Shown here piece by piece: positions 51,279 to 59,904 of a stretch of 64,000 bases of DNA. The translations under genes and the position numbers were made by a program. The notes beneath the pieces are model-generated. The model was not told where the DNA came from and ran no database searches. It saw only the letters and a program-made list of their open reading frames with translations. Within the stretch, counting starts at the first letter, position 1. Each line of letters starts with the position of its first letter. This stretch comes from Salegentibacter holothuriorum (GTDB lineage: Bacteria > Bacteroidota > Bacteroidia > Flavobacteriales > Flavobacteriaceae): assembly GCF_900168045.1 (NCBI RefSeq), contig NZ_FUYY01000004.1, positions 186,001-250,000 on the forward strand. The letters are read 5' to 3'.

Positions 51279-53561
51279 CTAGAAATTATAATTAATAAAA
51301 ATTGTAAAATTCCTGCCCGGTTCGGTGATTGGTTGACGGGTGAAATCTGCCTGATTATTAAAAGCGAAATTTAAATGATTGTAATAATATTTATCAAAAA
51401 CATTTAATACTCCCACACCAATATTTAGGTTTTTAATAGCGGTAGTTCCGGCTTTTAAATCCATTAAACTATAACCGGGAGTTTTGGTCTCTCCAAACGA
51501 TGGAGCAATGTTCCCCTGGTCTGCGGTAATGTTGTAGTAAATCCCGGTCCAGAACTTGGAATTTTCATATTCTACTCGTGATCTGCTCACCAAAGGCGGA
51601 GATAGCGGTAACGACTCTCCAAGATCTTCATTTTGAGTGTAAGTGTAAGCCAGGTCTGTGCCCAGTTTAATACCGGACTTAAACACCAATTCTCCCGAGA
51701 GTTCAAAACCTGTTTTGTAAGCCTCATCAAGATTTCTAAACACTTTTGGATGCACAGGCGGTTGATTTGGCATATTCTTTCGGGTTAAGCTTTCATCTAC
51801 TAAACCCACTATATAATTCTCATATATTGAATAAAATGCACTTACGGAGAAATTGAAGTTTTTCAAGGTTCCGGTATAAACTTCTTTTCCGTTGAGGCCT
51901 ACTTCGAATTGATTATTTACTTCCGATTTTAAATTAGGATTTCCTACATATTCATAAGGGTCTCTTCCAATATTGAAAAATGCAATAAAGCGTTCTTCCA
52001 TATTTGCAGGCCTGGCACCTCTTCCGTAGGAAAGTTCCAGGGAATAATTCTCTTTTATTAAGTGTTTATAAGCCACAGTTCCACTAAAAAGTTGTTCGTT
52101 GTGCTTTCCACTTTCCGGGTATAATTCAGCAAAACTTTCGTCTGGGTCAAGGCTTTCTGAAACAATATGATCTAGCCTCGCTCCAAAATTAAAAATGTTC
52201 TTTTTGTTGAGTATAAACCTGGCTTCGGCAAAAACACCATAATCATTTACATAGCTATCCTGCCAAACCTTGTCCTGAAATTCCATAGGCATTGCTAAAG
52301 CTTCGCCGGCCATATTCATTTTAACCAGGCGTTCTCTTTGCCCGTCACGGGAGAGATTTGTGACATCTACCCCAGAAAATAGCCGCCACTTTTTGTTTAG
52401 CTTCCATTCGGCTTCCAGTTTTCCACCATAAGTGGTAGCTTCTACCATAGAAATTGCTTCCATTCGGTTAAAGGAAGCACGATTGTAATTGTTCATAATA
52501 TGGTCTACAAAAGAGTAGTAGGCCTTTGCAGTTAAACCTTTAAATTTTTCCGTTTCAGCCCTGTAGTTATAGTCCAGGCTAAAAATACTGCTATTATCTT
52601 CATCGGTATCCATCATTAGCCCCGCGTGTTTTACGTCGCGACCAAAGGACTGTCTGAAACCTGCTTTTAATCTATTATTTTCGTTGAAAGAATAGCCTGC
52701 TTCCAGGTTATAACCAAGGCTTCGGAAGGAGGAAGGAATGCTTCTGCCATTTCCATCTTCATAATCGCCATAATCTCTTTGGCTGAAATTCCCCGAAAGA
52801 TCCCATTTGTTTAGATGACCTTCCAGTTGAACCATATTTACCATAGAATTTCCGTTACTCTCGTAACCTGAAGAAACGCTGCCAGAAAATGTATCAGTGG
52901 TTAGCATTGTATTATCGGTTACCATATTTATAATCCCACCAGAAGTATTTCCGTATCTAACACTAAAAGGGCCTTTAATGATCTCAATTCTATTAACTTC
53001 TTCTGGGTTTACCAGGGTGGTGATAGGGTCCATCCGGCTTGGGCAGGCGTGCATTGCCTTAGTACCACCGTCAAACTGAATGTTTAATTGTTCGTACTGG
53101 CTGGCACGCATACTTGGATCCATAGCGTAACTACCTCTTTTGATAAGGGAAAATCCGTTGATATCGCTAAAAAGCTCGCCTGCATTTTTAGGCTGAACAA
53201 CCTTTTCTCTAAAATTGGTTTTCACCAGGCTTTGTGCTGGGTCTATTTGTGGGTTTCCAAGGAGAAGAATTTCATTAATTCTGAAAGTGAATCTTTCCAG
53301 ATAGATCACCTTACCCGGTTTTATGTTTGTAATATTTTGTTTTCGGTATTTTAAATGACTGATCTGGAGCGTATCTTCTTCAGAAAAATTTATAAAAACT
53401 TCTCCTTTTTTGTTGCTGACTGCTGCTATACTACTGCCTTTAATCTGGATAGTGGCATTCTTAACAGGTTCCATACTAAGTTGGTCTACAAGACTTAATT
53501 TAGATTGCGCTTGTAGCAATAGGGTGGATGAAAGGAATAATAATATGCTTAAAATTCTCAT
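51279..53561 (-). CDS. TonB-dependent receptor, putative copper receptor (NosA/OprC type)
   Basis: The 760-residue outer-membrane receptor starts with a signal peptide (to about LLLQAQ). A carboxypeptidase-regulatory-like domain (about 21-95) follows, then a TonB plug (about 110-215, with NAGELFSDINGFSL and IEIIKGPFSVRYGNTSGGII) and a beta-barrel ending FTIFINYNF. The plug contains Cys173-x3-Met177 (AMHACPSRMDPIT), and the barrel contains His354-x-Met356 (VDHIMNNY). This CxxxM ... HxM pair is the copper site described for Pseudomonas OprC, where the residues are also about 180 positions apart. Upstream is the 126-aa CNGKC protein, and a CRP/FNR-like site lies before both. Cu specificity is inference from these residues. 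Confidence 0.87.
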   Translation of the reverse strand: MRILSILLFLSSTLLLQAQSKLSLVDQLSMEPVKNATIQIKGSSIAAVSNKKGEVFINFSEEDTLQISHLKYRKQNITNIKPGKVIYLERFTFRINEILLLGNPQIDPAQSLVKTNFREKVVQPKNAGELFSDINGFSLIKRGSYAMDPSMRASQYEQLNIQFDGGTKAMHACPSRMDPITTLVNPEEVNRIEIIKGPFSVRYGNTSGGIINMVTDNTMLTTDTFSGSVSSGYESNGNSMVNMVQLEGHLNKWDLSGNFSQRDYGDYEDGNGRSIPSSFRSLGYNLEAGYSFNENNRLKAGFRQSFGRDVKHAGLMMDTDEDNSSIFSLDYNYRAETEKFKGLTAKAYYSFVDHIMNNYNRASFNRMEAISMVEATTYGGKLEAEWKLNKKWRLFSGVDVTNLSRDGQRERLVKMNMAGEALAMPMEFQDKVWQDSYVNDYGVFAEARFILNKKNIFNFGARLDHIVSESLDPDESFAELYPESGKHNEQLFSGTVAYKHLIKENYSLELSYGRGARPANMEERFIAFFNIGRDPYEYVGNPNLKSEVNNQFEVGLNGKEVYTGTLKNFNFSVSAFYSIYENYIVGLVDESLTRKNMPNQPPVHPKVFRNLDEAYKTGFELSGELVFKSGIKLGTDLAYTYTQNEDLGESLPLSPPLVSRSRVEYENSKFWTGIYYNITADQGNIAPSFGETKTPGYSLMDLKAGTTAIKNLNIGVGVLNVFDKYYYNHLNFAFNNQADFTRQPITEPGRNFTIFINYNF

Positions 53562-53642
53562 TTAATTCTATTTAAAAATTGATATAAGTAGATTGTATCC
53601 AAAGGTTTATACCGATGGATTTTTAAGATAATTCTGAAAAAA

Positions 53643-54023
53643 TTAAGCTTTAAAAGAAGGTGGATGGAAAGACTTTGGTAAGTATTGGTAGGTATAGTTA
53701 TTTAAATAAGCTATTACAGTTTCTTTTTCTTCTGAGAATTGAAAAACTTCCAAAGACTGCATTGGATTAAAAAAGAGAATTACTTGCCGCTGTAGAAAAT
53801 CAAGATGTGTTGGTTTCTCCTTTGTGGTTGAATCTTTGCTTAATTTGGAGATTTCACACTTTCCGTTACATTCCATTTCCGGTTTGTCCTTATTAACACA
53901 AAATAATTCTGTAAAACTTGGATTATCTACCAGGTAGAAGCTTATCATAAAACCACTTTTTATACTGTTAAACAGCATAACTACTGTGAAAAGTAAAATG
54001 ATAAATGTGCTTCTTTTTTCCAT
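53643..54023 (-). CDS. Small membrane-anchored protein with CNGKC motif, receptor partner
   Basis: The 126-residue product has an N-terminal hydrophobic segment (IILLFTVVMLFNSIKSGFMI), then ELFCVNKDKPEMECNGKCEI with three Cys, a Lys/Ser-rich stretch and a C-terminal NYTYQYLPKSFHPPSFKA. This pattern of a short hydrophobic anchor followed by CxNxxKPxxxCNGKC is common in flavobacterial genes next to TonB receptors for metals. The Cys residues and the neighbour suggest metal (perhaps Cu) handling, but no function is established. It is the first gene of the unit; the receptor follows after 81 nt. The start codon lies about 3 nt from the predicted transcription start. Confidence 0.75.
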   Translation of the reverse strand: MEKRSTFIILLFTVVMLFNSIKSGFMISFYLVDNPSFTELFCVNKDKPEMECNGKCEISKLSKDSTTKEKPTHLDFLQRQVILFFNPMQSLEVFQFSEEKETVIAYLNNYTYQYLPKSFHPPSFKA

Positions 54024-54030
54024 TTAAATA

Positions 54031-54038
54031 CAAAGATA
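54031..54038 (-). promoter_or_regulatory. -7 box of the putative copper receptor operon
   Basis: TATCTTTG (54038-54031 on the minus strand) is a perfect -7 element. No TTTG -33 element is at the proper distance, and a CRP/FNR palindrome takes that place. The start site would be near 54026. Confidence 0.65.
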
Positions 54039-54057
54039 ACTGTATTTGTAGGTATGG

Positions 54058-54079
54058 AATTGTGACTTAAGTCACAATT
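54058..54079. promoter_or_regulatory. CRP/FNR-family operator, perfect 22-bp palindrome
   Basis: AATTGTGACTTAAGTCACAA followed by TT is a perfect palindrome containing TTGTGA-N6-TCACAA, the core recognised by CRP/FNR-family regulators (CRP-type and HcpR-type sites share it). Its centre is at 54068.5, about 42.5 bp before the predicted start site of the receptor operon, near the class II activation position (-41.5). No regulator gene is in the window. Confidence 0.75.
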
Positions 54080-54100
54080 GGAAAGAATTAAATGTTAAAT

Positions 54101-54130
54101 AAAAAACCCGGTGTTAATACCGGGTTTTTT
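54101..54130. terminator. Bidirectional terminator upstream of the receptor operon
   Basis: AAAAAACCCGGT, loop and ACCGGGTTTTTT, with T runs on both strands. It insulates the receptor operon from the upstream outer-membrane gene (54165-56522). Confidence 0.9.
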
Positions 54131-54164
54131 GGCTAATTAAACTAAATTACGACGATCTAAATTC

Positions 54165-56522
54165 TTAAAACATTCCGCCGGCATCGGTTTCATTATCGTC
54201 TCTTTGTTTTCTTTTTAAAGCTTTGTTTTTACCACCACCAAATCTATATGAGAATCCTACATATACATTTTGTGTTTCGCCTTTAAATCTTCCGGTTTGT
54301 GGTAGGGGACGGCCATTGGTAAAGCTGAACTCTTGCGTATCAAAAACGTCATTAAAATTAAGACTAAGCGTAGCTTTGCCGTCCAGGAAAGAATATCGGC
54401 CTCCCAAGTTCATAAAATACATGGGGTCCATATCCATTTGTAAATTTTTAGCTTTACTTCTATAGAATCCAAATAATTGAAAGGTCAATTTATCGGTAGC
54501 TTTAAAACTATGGTTAGATCTAAAGGTCCAGGCCGTATTATCGGTTTCTAAATATTCAGTACCAACCACACCTTTTAATTGCTGGCTATATAATTCAAAA
54601 TTTGTATTGGTGCTCCACCAATCGGTAAATTTATAATTGGTGCCAAGCTCTAAACCATAAGCATTATTATCTTCAAAATTATCGAATTGCAGTAGAAGTG
54701 AACCTTCTTCGTTAGGATCTTCAATAAAAACCTGGCTGATTTCATCGTTAATATTTCTGAAGAATACTCCTGCAGTTAAACTTCCTTTTTTGGTGAATTT
54801 TCTAGTGTAATTAAATTCAAAGGAATTGGTGAATTGTGGATCTAATTCTGGATTTCCGGAAACAGTTAATCTTGGGGTACTTATTTCTCTAATAGGACTT
54901 ACCTGTCCAAAACCGGGACGATCTACTCTTCGGCTATAGCTTAATTGATAAGAATTTGTTTCACTTGGAGTATAATTCAAAAATCCGCTGGGATAAATAT
55001 TAAAGTAATCGTCACTAAAAACATTTTCGCCGTTGTAAATTGCATCTACGCTAAAATTTTCCAATCTGGCACCAAGCTGGTAAGACCATTTTTCGAAATT
55101 CTGACCGTACGTAGTGTAAAATGAATAAATGTCTCTTTTGTATTGATAAGTAGCAGCGTTAAAGAAAGTGCTGGTAGTGGTGTAACTATTATCGGTATCT
55201 GAAAGTCTGGCTTCAGCGCCTACTTCAAGTTTAGTATTTTCTGAAAGAGGATTTTCATAATCTACGTTTGCAATTATATTTTCCCTGCTTCCATTCACAT
55301 GATCACGGTAATCTGTGAAAGCTTCAGTAGCCCCTTCAAAGTTAAAGATTGAATTTTCATCTTCATCAAAGCTGTTATAATCTACCTCGAAAAGAATTTT
55401 ATGTCCTTCTTTTTCAAATTTTCGATCGTAAGCAAAATTGTAGGTGCTGTTAATATTATTGAAATTGGCATCAAGGTTTTGCGTTAGATTCAATTCTGGA
55501 TTGGTCGGATAAATTATTCTTAGTGCGCCCAAAGGTCCGCCATCATAATGATTCTGGTTGGTGTAAAATGAGAATGTATTCTTGTCGTTAAGATAGAAAT
55601 CTACGCCAACTTTATATAAATAAGATTCTCTTCTGTTTGTGATATCAAAAGCCTGGCGGTAATTATCTTCTGTAAAATTTATTCTTCCCATGTTTTTTCG
55701 GTCTCCAAATTGGGCACCAAAATTTCCGTAGAAATTCAATTTTCCTTTTCTATAATTCATATCCAGAGAGCCGTTATAACGAGTGTTTTCACCAATGGTA
55801 ACACCTGTGTTTAGATTGCCGTTGAAACCATCCTTAGCATTTTTATGAAGTACAATATTGATAATCCCGCTCATTCCTTCCGGGTTATATTTAGCTGAAG
55901 GATTTGTGATCAATTCAATCGTTTTGATAGAAGTAGATGGAATTTGTTTTAATAGCTGCGCCGGATCCATATTAGTGGGTTTGCCATCTATAAGTATACG
56001 CACATTAGAGTTTCCACGAAGTGCAATATTACCATTCTGGTCTACATTAACCGAAGGCACATTGTTCATTATTTCCGAAGCACTAGCGCCGGTAGTAGTA
56101 AGGTCTTTCCCAACATTTATCACTTTGCGGTCAATTCTTTGTTCTATGGTAGTGCGTTCTGCAACTACCGTAACACCCTCAAGCATAGCTACATCTGGTT
56201 CTAACTCGATGCTGCCAAAGTTGTATGTTTTATGATCTTTGGTGATTTCAATTTCTTTTGAAAAAGGTTTGTAGCCCATAAACTGGACTTTAAAGGTGTA
56301 AGTGCCATTAGGGATTTTATCTATACTGAAAGTACCGTCGGCAGCCGTGGTATTTCCTGAAACCAGGATGCCCTTCATATCGATAATGCTAATGGTGGCA
56401 TACGGAATAGGTTCATCCAGGTCGCCATCCATTACTGAACCCGAAATTTTACCTACAGGTTCATTGGCCATTGCAGTAAAACTGCTTATACATAATGCTA
56501 AAATTAAAAATAACTGTTTCAT
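54165..56522 (-). CDS. TonB-receptor-like outer-membrane beta-barrel protein (OMP_b-brl_3 type)
   Basis: The 785-residue product has a signal peptide (to about TAMA, residue 19), a carboxypeptidase-regulatory-like domain (about 22-110, GKISGSVMDGDLDEPIPYAT and YTFKVQFMGYKPF), a plug (EIMNNVPSVNVDQNGNIALR, VRILIDGKPTNMDPAQLLKQ, IELITNPSAKYNPEGMSGII) and a long barrel ending VYVGFSYRFGGGKNKALKRK. The C-terminal tail after the last strand is basic and Gly-rich. This is the outer membrane beta-barrel family common in Bacteroidota with uncertain TonB dependence. It is not linked to a SusD-like partner here. The ligand is unknown. Confidence 0.9.
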   Translation of the reverse strand: MKQLFLILALCISSFTAMANEPVGKISGSVMDGDLDEPIPYATISIIDMKGILVSGNTTAADGTFSIDKIPNGTYTFKVQFMGYKPFSKEIEITKDHKTYNFGSIELEPDVAMLEGVTVVAERTTIEQRIDRKVINVGKDLTTTGASASEIMNNVPSVNVDQNGNIALRGNSNVRILIDGKPTNMDPAQLLKQIPSTSIKTIELITNPSAKYNPEGMSGIINIVLHKNAKDGFNGNLNTGVTIGENTRYNGSLDMNYRKGKLNFYGNFGAQFGDRKNMGRINFTEDNYRQAFDITNRRESYLYKVGVDFYLNDKNTFSFYTNQNHYDGGPLGALRIIYPTNPELNLTQNLDANFNNINSTYNFAYDRKFEKEGHKILFEVDYNSFDEDENSIFNFEGATEAFTDYRDHVNGSRENIIANVDYENPLSENTKLEVGAEARLSDTDNSYTTTSTFFNAATYQYKRDIYSFYTTYGQNFEKWSYQLGARLENFSVDAIYNGENVFSDDYFNIYPSGFLNYTPSETNSYQLSYSRRVDRPGFGQVSPIREISTPRLTVSGNPELDPQFTNSFEFNYTRKFTKKGSLTAGVFFRNINDEISQVFIEDPNEEGSLLLQFDNFEDNNAYGLELGTNYKFTDWWSTNTNFELYSQQLKGVVGTEYLETDNTAWTFRSNHSFKATDKLTFQLFGFYRSKAKNLQMDMDPMYFMNLGGRYSFLDGKATLSLNFNDVFDTQEFSFTNGRPLPQTGRFKGETQNVYVGFSYRFGGGKNKALKRKQRDDNETDAGGMF

Positions 56523-56846
56523 TTTTTGACTGATTTTGATGATTAGTTTGCTTAAAATAATTCCTTGTAATACACATTAGCTAGACGTGTTTTTAAATAA
56601 ATTCACAATTTTGATGAATAGAATTTATTGATGATAATTGATGATTGACCCCGTTAATATGTTATATCATATACTTTGCATAACATAATAGAAAAACATC
56701 AGCTTTTGCAATTTTCGATCTTTGTCCTACTATAAAGACGAGCAGAAAAATGAAATGTTACAGTATTTTCAAAAGAATTTTAAAAAAGCCATCTGAGAGT
56801 TTTAAAAAATGAGTCTCCTAGCAGGGTCTAAGCTATTATTAATTAA

Positions 56847-56882
56847 AAACAGCTTAGAAGTTGAAACTAGTTCAGCTTGACC
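56847..56882 (+). repeat. Interspersed repeat, family A, degraded single-arm copy
   Basis: ACAGCTTAGAAGTTGAAACT followed by AGTTCAGCTTGACC keeps only the AAGCTGAA-type hairpin, with mismatches. The second arm is not recognisable. Confidence 0.5.
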
Positions 56883-56980
56883 ACAACTCCCAGACAGCCT
56901 ATAGATAAGTCGCCGGATTACTAACCATCACCTCTATATTCCAGCAAGTTTATCTACACAAAAGACTCTTTCAAAGTATA

Positions 56981-57012
56981 TTTGTTACACTTAGGCCTAA
57001 ATCTTAGCTTTG
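56981..57012 (+). promoter_or_regulatory. Promoter of the CoA-binding gene, predicting a leaderless mRNA
   Basis: TTTG (56981-56984), 20 nt and TAGCTTTG (57005-57012) is a full consensus promoter. The -7 box ends 5 nt before the ATG at 57017, the same distance as from the SRP RNA -7 box to its first base. The A of the ATG would then be the transcription start. Confidence 0.65.
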
Positions 57013-57016
57013 TGAT

Positions 57017-57379
57017 ATGGAGAAGAAAACCTTAGTTCTTGGAGCCTCATTAAATTCAGCGCGATATTCAAATATTGCCATAAAAAGATTAGTCCGGTAT
57101 AATCAGCCTACCGTAGCTATTGGATTGCGTAAAGGAGAAGTGGAAGGAGTAAAAATTGAAACCGAGAAAATTCCGTTTCAGGATATAGATACCGTAACAC
57201 TTTATCTTGGCCCGCCTCGACAGGGAGAATACTACGATTATATTGTTTCTTTAAATCCACAGCGGGTAATCTTTAATCCGGGAACCGAAAATCCTGAATT
57301 TTACGAAATACTTAGAAAAAATAATATTGAAATTGAAGTAGCCTGTACCTTAATTATGCTTGGAACGAATCAATATTAA
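57017..57379 (+). CDS. CoA-binding domain protein (CoA_binding_2)
   Basis: The 120-residue product is a lone Rossmann-type CoA-binding domain: TLVLGASLNSARYSNIAIKR with the nucleotide loop, VAIGLRKGEVEGVKIETEKI, VTLYLGPPRQGEYYDYIVSL and RVIFNPGTENPEFYEILRKN. There is no catalytic domain of the acetyl-CoA-synthetase (ADP) type. It may act as a regulator or carrier. It is transcribed from a promoter that predicts a leaderless mRNA. Its last 30 bases overlap the end of the convergent symporter gene. Confidence 0.9.
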   Translation: MEKKTLVLGASLNSARYSNIAIKRLVRYNQPTVAIGLRKGEVEGVKIETEKIPFQDIDTVTLYLGPPRQGEYYDYIVSLNPQRVIFNPGTENPEFYEILRKNNIEIEVACTLIMLGTNQY

Positions 57380-58795
57380 TCCCAGTAGGGTTAGAAAACC
57401 ATTTAGAATTAAAATAAAGAAGCCAAACTCAAAGCCAAACCACACCAGGCTGTTTATACTAATTATATAAGATAGGATTGGTGCCAAAATAGCTACTATA
57501 GGAACTAGTTTATCTTTTATCTTAATATTGGTGAACAAGCCAAGCGTGTAAAGTCCAAGCAAGGGCCCATAGGTATAGCCGGCAAATTCAAACAATTTAT
57601 TGATCACACTTTTATCGGCTATCGCATATTTGAAAATCAGCATTACTGCAATAAATAAAATGGAAATAGTAATGTGAATTTGCTTTCTGATTTTCATTTG
57701 TCTAGCCTCTTCATAGCGTTTTTCAATATTTAGAATATCAATACTAAAAGAAGTGGTAAGCGCGGTTAAAGTACCATCGGCACTAGAATACGCGGCAGCG
57801 ATAAGTCCCAGGATAAAAAGAATAGCTACGCCAATTCCCAATTCGCCCCCGGTTGCAATAGCAGGAAAAAGTTCATCTTTAATGGCATCAATTCCGCTTA
57901 GATCGGCGTATTGCGTGAGTAGAACCCCCAAAATAAGAAACATCATATTTACCACGGTAAGTACAATGGTAAACGAAAACATATTTTTTTGAGCTTCTTT
58001 CAGGTTTCGGCAGGTTAGGTTTTTCTGCATCATATCCTGGTCTAGCCCTGTCATAACAATGGCAATAAAAGCACCGCTTAAAAATTGTTTTACAAAGTGG
58101 TCACTACTTTTCCAATCTTCAAAGAAGAAAATTTTTGTTAGTCCGCTTTCAGATAAATGATTTATCATTCCACCGGCCGTGATTCCTAATTCATCTGAAA
58201 CCACAATTAAAGTCACGCCAAGCGATAACAGCATAAAAAATGTTTGTAGGGTATCTGTCCAGACTACGGTTTTAATTCCGCTTCTAAAAGTGTATAACCA
58301 TATAAGAAATATAGTTGCCGAAACGGTAACGTAATAAGGAACTCCCAATTCATCAAAAAGAATAAGCTGAAGCACGTTTGCTACTAAAAACAGCCTAAAA
58401 CTGGAGCCAACAATCCTGGAAAGCAAGAAAAATGAAGCCCCGGTTTTATAGGAATATTTTCCGAAGCGGGATTCAAGGTAAGAATAAATAGAAGTAAGGT
58501 TTAACCTGTAATAAAGTGGCAGTAAAATAAGTCCGATTACCGCATAGCCTACGGTATAACCCAGAACGACCTGAAAATAGCTGAAACTATCTGTCGCTAC
58601 CGTACCCGGTAGAGAGATAAAAGTAACCCCACTAAGCGAGGCACCAATCATTCCAAAGGCTACAATATACCAGGGTGACTCCCGATTGGCACGAAAAAAT
58701 TCGGCATTACTACCGGCCTTGCTAGAAAAGAAAGAAACTAAAAATAAAAGTCCGAAATAGGCGGCGATTAAAATTAAAATCTGGTAAGGCTGCAT
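57350..58795 (-). CDS. Sodium:solute symporter (SSS family)
   Basis: The 481-residue protein has about 13 membrane helices and SSS motifs such as FRANRESPWYIVAFGMIGAS, SLSGVTFISLPGTVATDSFS, YLESRFGKYSYKTGASFF and GLDQDMMQKNLTCRNLKEAQ. LGLIAAAYSSADGTLTALTT is the sodium-site helix region. It carries a small organic substrate with Na+. The substrate is not readable (pantothenate, proline and sialic acid subtypes are all in the family). Its 3' end overlaps the CoA-binding gene tail to tail by 30 bp. Confidence 0.92.
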   Translation of the reverse strand: MQPYQILILIAAYFGLLFLVSFFSSKAGSNAEFFRANRESPWYIVAFGMIGASLSGVTFISLPGTVATDSFSYFQVVLGYTVGYAVIGLILLPLYYRLNLTSIYSYLESRFGKYSYKTGASFFLLSRIVGSSFRLFLVANVLQLILFDELGVPYYVTVSATIFLIWLYTFRSGIKTVVWTDTLQTFFMLLSLGVTLIVVSDELGITAGGMINHLSESGLTKIFFFEDWKSSDHFVKQFLSGAFIAIVMTGLDQDMMQKNLTCRNLKEAQKNMFSFTIVLTVVNMMFLILGVLLTQYADLSGIDAIKDELFPAIATGGELGIGVAILFILGLIAAAYSSADGTLTALTTSFSIDILNIEKRYEEARQMKIRKQIHITISILFIAVMLIFKYAIADKSVINKLFEFAGYTYGPLLGLYTLGLFTNIKIKDKLVPIVAILAPILSYIISINSLVWFGFEFGFFILILNGFLTLLGLILIRSKHN

Positions 58796-58943
58796 AGTGA
58801 TGATTTTGTGAATTGGCGAATTTACAAATTAAGCTTAAACTTTAGCCTTCTTCTTCAAAATGAACAATCAATAAGCTCGGAGAAAGCTTAATAGGTAGTT
58901 AGTGGTAAATTATTTTATCAATTAAAATTAGCGGAATTATTTA

Positions 58944-58962
58944 AATCTCGATTATCGAGTAA
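58944..58962 (-). repeat. Interspersed repeat, family B, fragment
   Basis: CTCGATTATCGAG within AATCTCGATTATCGAGTAA is the first hairpin of family B in inverted orientation, 19 nt upstream of the recR start. The rest of the unit is missing. Confidence 0.5.
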
Positions 58963-58980
58963 AAATCATAAATTCGCACT

Positions 58981-59598
58981 ATGGATTTTTCTTCAAAACT
59001 TTTGGAACAAGCTGTAGATGAAATGTCTCAGCTTCCGGGAATTGGTAAGCGTACCGCTTTAAGGCTGATATTGCATATGCTTAAGCAGCCAGAATCGCAA
59101 ACTAAACAACTGGCAGACGCACTTACCAAACTAAGAACCGAAATAAAACTTTGTAAAAACTGCTACAATATTAGCGATACAGATTTGTGTGCTATTTGCG
59201 CTAATCCTTCCAGAAATTCAGAAATTGTATGCGTGGTAGAGGATATTCGCGATGTAATGGCTATTGAAAATACCGATCAATACCGCGGGCATTATCACGT
59301 TCTTGGCGGAAAAATAAGTCCTATGGACGGCATTGGCCCTTCGCAGCTTAGCATTAAACCTTTAATTGAAAAAGTGCAGGCAGGCAAAGTAGAGGAGATT
59401 ATTTTTGCACTGAGCAGCACGTTGGAAGGCGATACCACTAATTTTTATATTTACAGGCAATTGGAAGGTACTGGTATTAAAACTTCAACAATAGCACGAG
59501 GAATTTCGGTAGGAGACGAACTGGAGTATGCCGATGAGGTGACTTTGGGAAGAAGTATTACCAATAGGGTTCCGTTTGAGAATTCTACTAAAAATTGA
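58981..59598 (+). CDS. recR: Recombination protein RecR
   Basis: The 205-residue product has all RecR parts: the N-terminal HhH ([17 protein letters not shown]), the zinc finger [20 protein letters not shown] with four Cys, and the Toprim domain starting [20 protein letters not shown], then [19 protein letters not shown]. The C-terminus has the Walker-like [17 protein letters not shown]. With RecO and RecF it loads RecA at gaps. A family B fragment is just upstream. It is followed by a toxin-antitoxin pair after about 36 nt. Confidence 0.97.
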   Translation: MDFSSKLLEQAVDEMSQLPGIGKRTALRLILHMLKQPESQTKQLADALTKLRTEIKLCKNCYNISDTDLCAICANPSRNSEIVCVVEDIRDVMAIENTDQYRGHYHVLGGKISPMDGIGPSQLSIKPLIEKVQAGKVEEIIFALSSTLEGDTTNFYIYRQLEGTGIKTSTIARGISVGDELEYADEVTLGRSITNRVPFENSTKN

Positions 59599-59634
59599 TA
59601 TCTTTAAGTGAGCTTCGCGCTAAAAAATAAACAG

Positions 59635-59904
59635 ATGGAAATTTCAGCAATTAAAAAAGCGATTATTGAAAAATTGCAGGGACTTAATGAAGCTCAATTA
59701 CTTCAAGTTCAGGAGGTAATTGAAAATTTTCATCACCAAGAAAATATTGAGGAACCGCAAACCGATTATCATCTTGATGAGTGGGATTTAATGCCTGATT
59801 GGCAAAAGAAAAGAATTGAAAATGCTGAAAAAAGTTTAGGTAATGCAGCAGGAGTTCCTCATAAAGAAGTTGCAAGAAGAGTAAAAGATAAATATGGCTT
59901 CTAA
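59635..59904 (+). CDS. Antitoxin-like protein of a ParE-type toxin-antitoxin pair
   Basis: From ATG 59635 (MEISAIKKAIIEKLQGLNEA) the product has 89 residues. The N-terminal part is helical and the middle is acidic (QTDYHLDEWDLMPDWQKKRI), then ENAEKSLGNAAGVPHKEVAR and a basic end RRVKDKYGF. This matches addiction-module antitoxin-like proteins that precede ParE-family toxins. It overlaps the toxin gene by 11 nt, so translation is coupled. It normally neutralises the toxin by wrapping its C-terminus around it. Confidence 0.8.
   Translation: MEISAIKKAIIEKLQGLNEAQLLQVQEVIENFHHQENIEEPQTDYHLDEWDLMPDWQKKRIENAEKSLGNAAGVPHKEVARRVKDKYGF

Larger units (their letters stand above)
56523..57016. other. 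Intergenic spacer of 494 nt, mostly unassigned
   Basis: No convincing gene, terminator or RNA was found. It contains a degraded family A unit (56847-56882) and the promoter of the CoA-binding gene (56981-57012). A TGTTAT ... ATAACA inverted pair near 56658-56688 and a 20-codon ORF at 56750-56812 are too weak to call. Confidence 0.5.

Noticed and set aside
56658-56688. TGTTAT ... ATAACA inverted pair in the spacer before the CoA-binding gene
   Set aside because: Only six bases per arm with a long loop in AT-rich DNA; chance is likely.
56750-56812. 20-codon ORF starting MKCYSIFKRI
   Set aside because: Too short, no promoter at a fitting distance, no known family and no adjacent amino-acid operon as for trpL.
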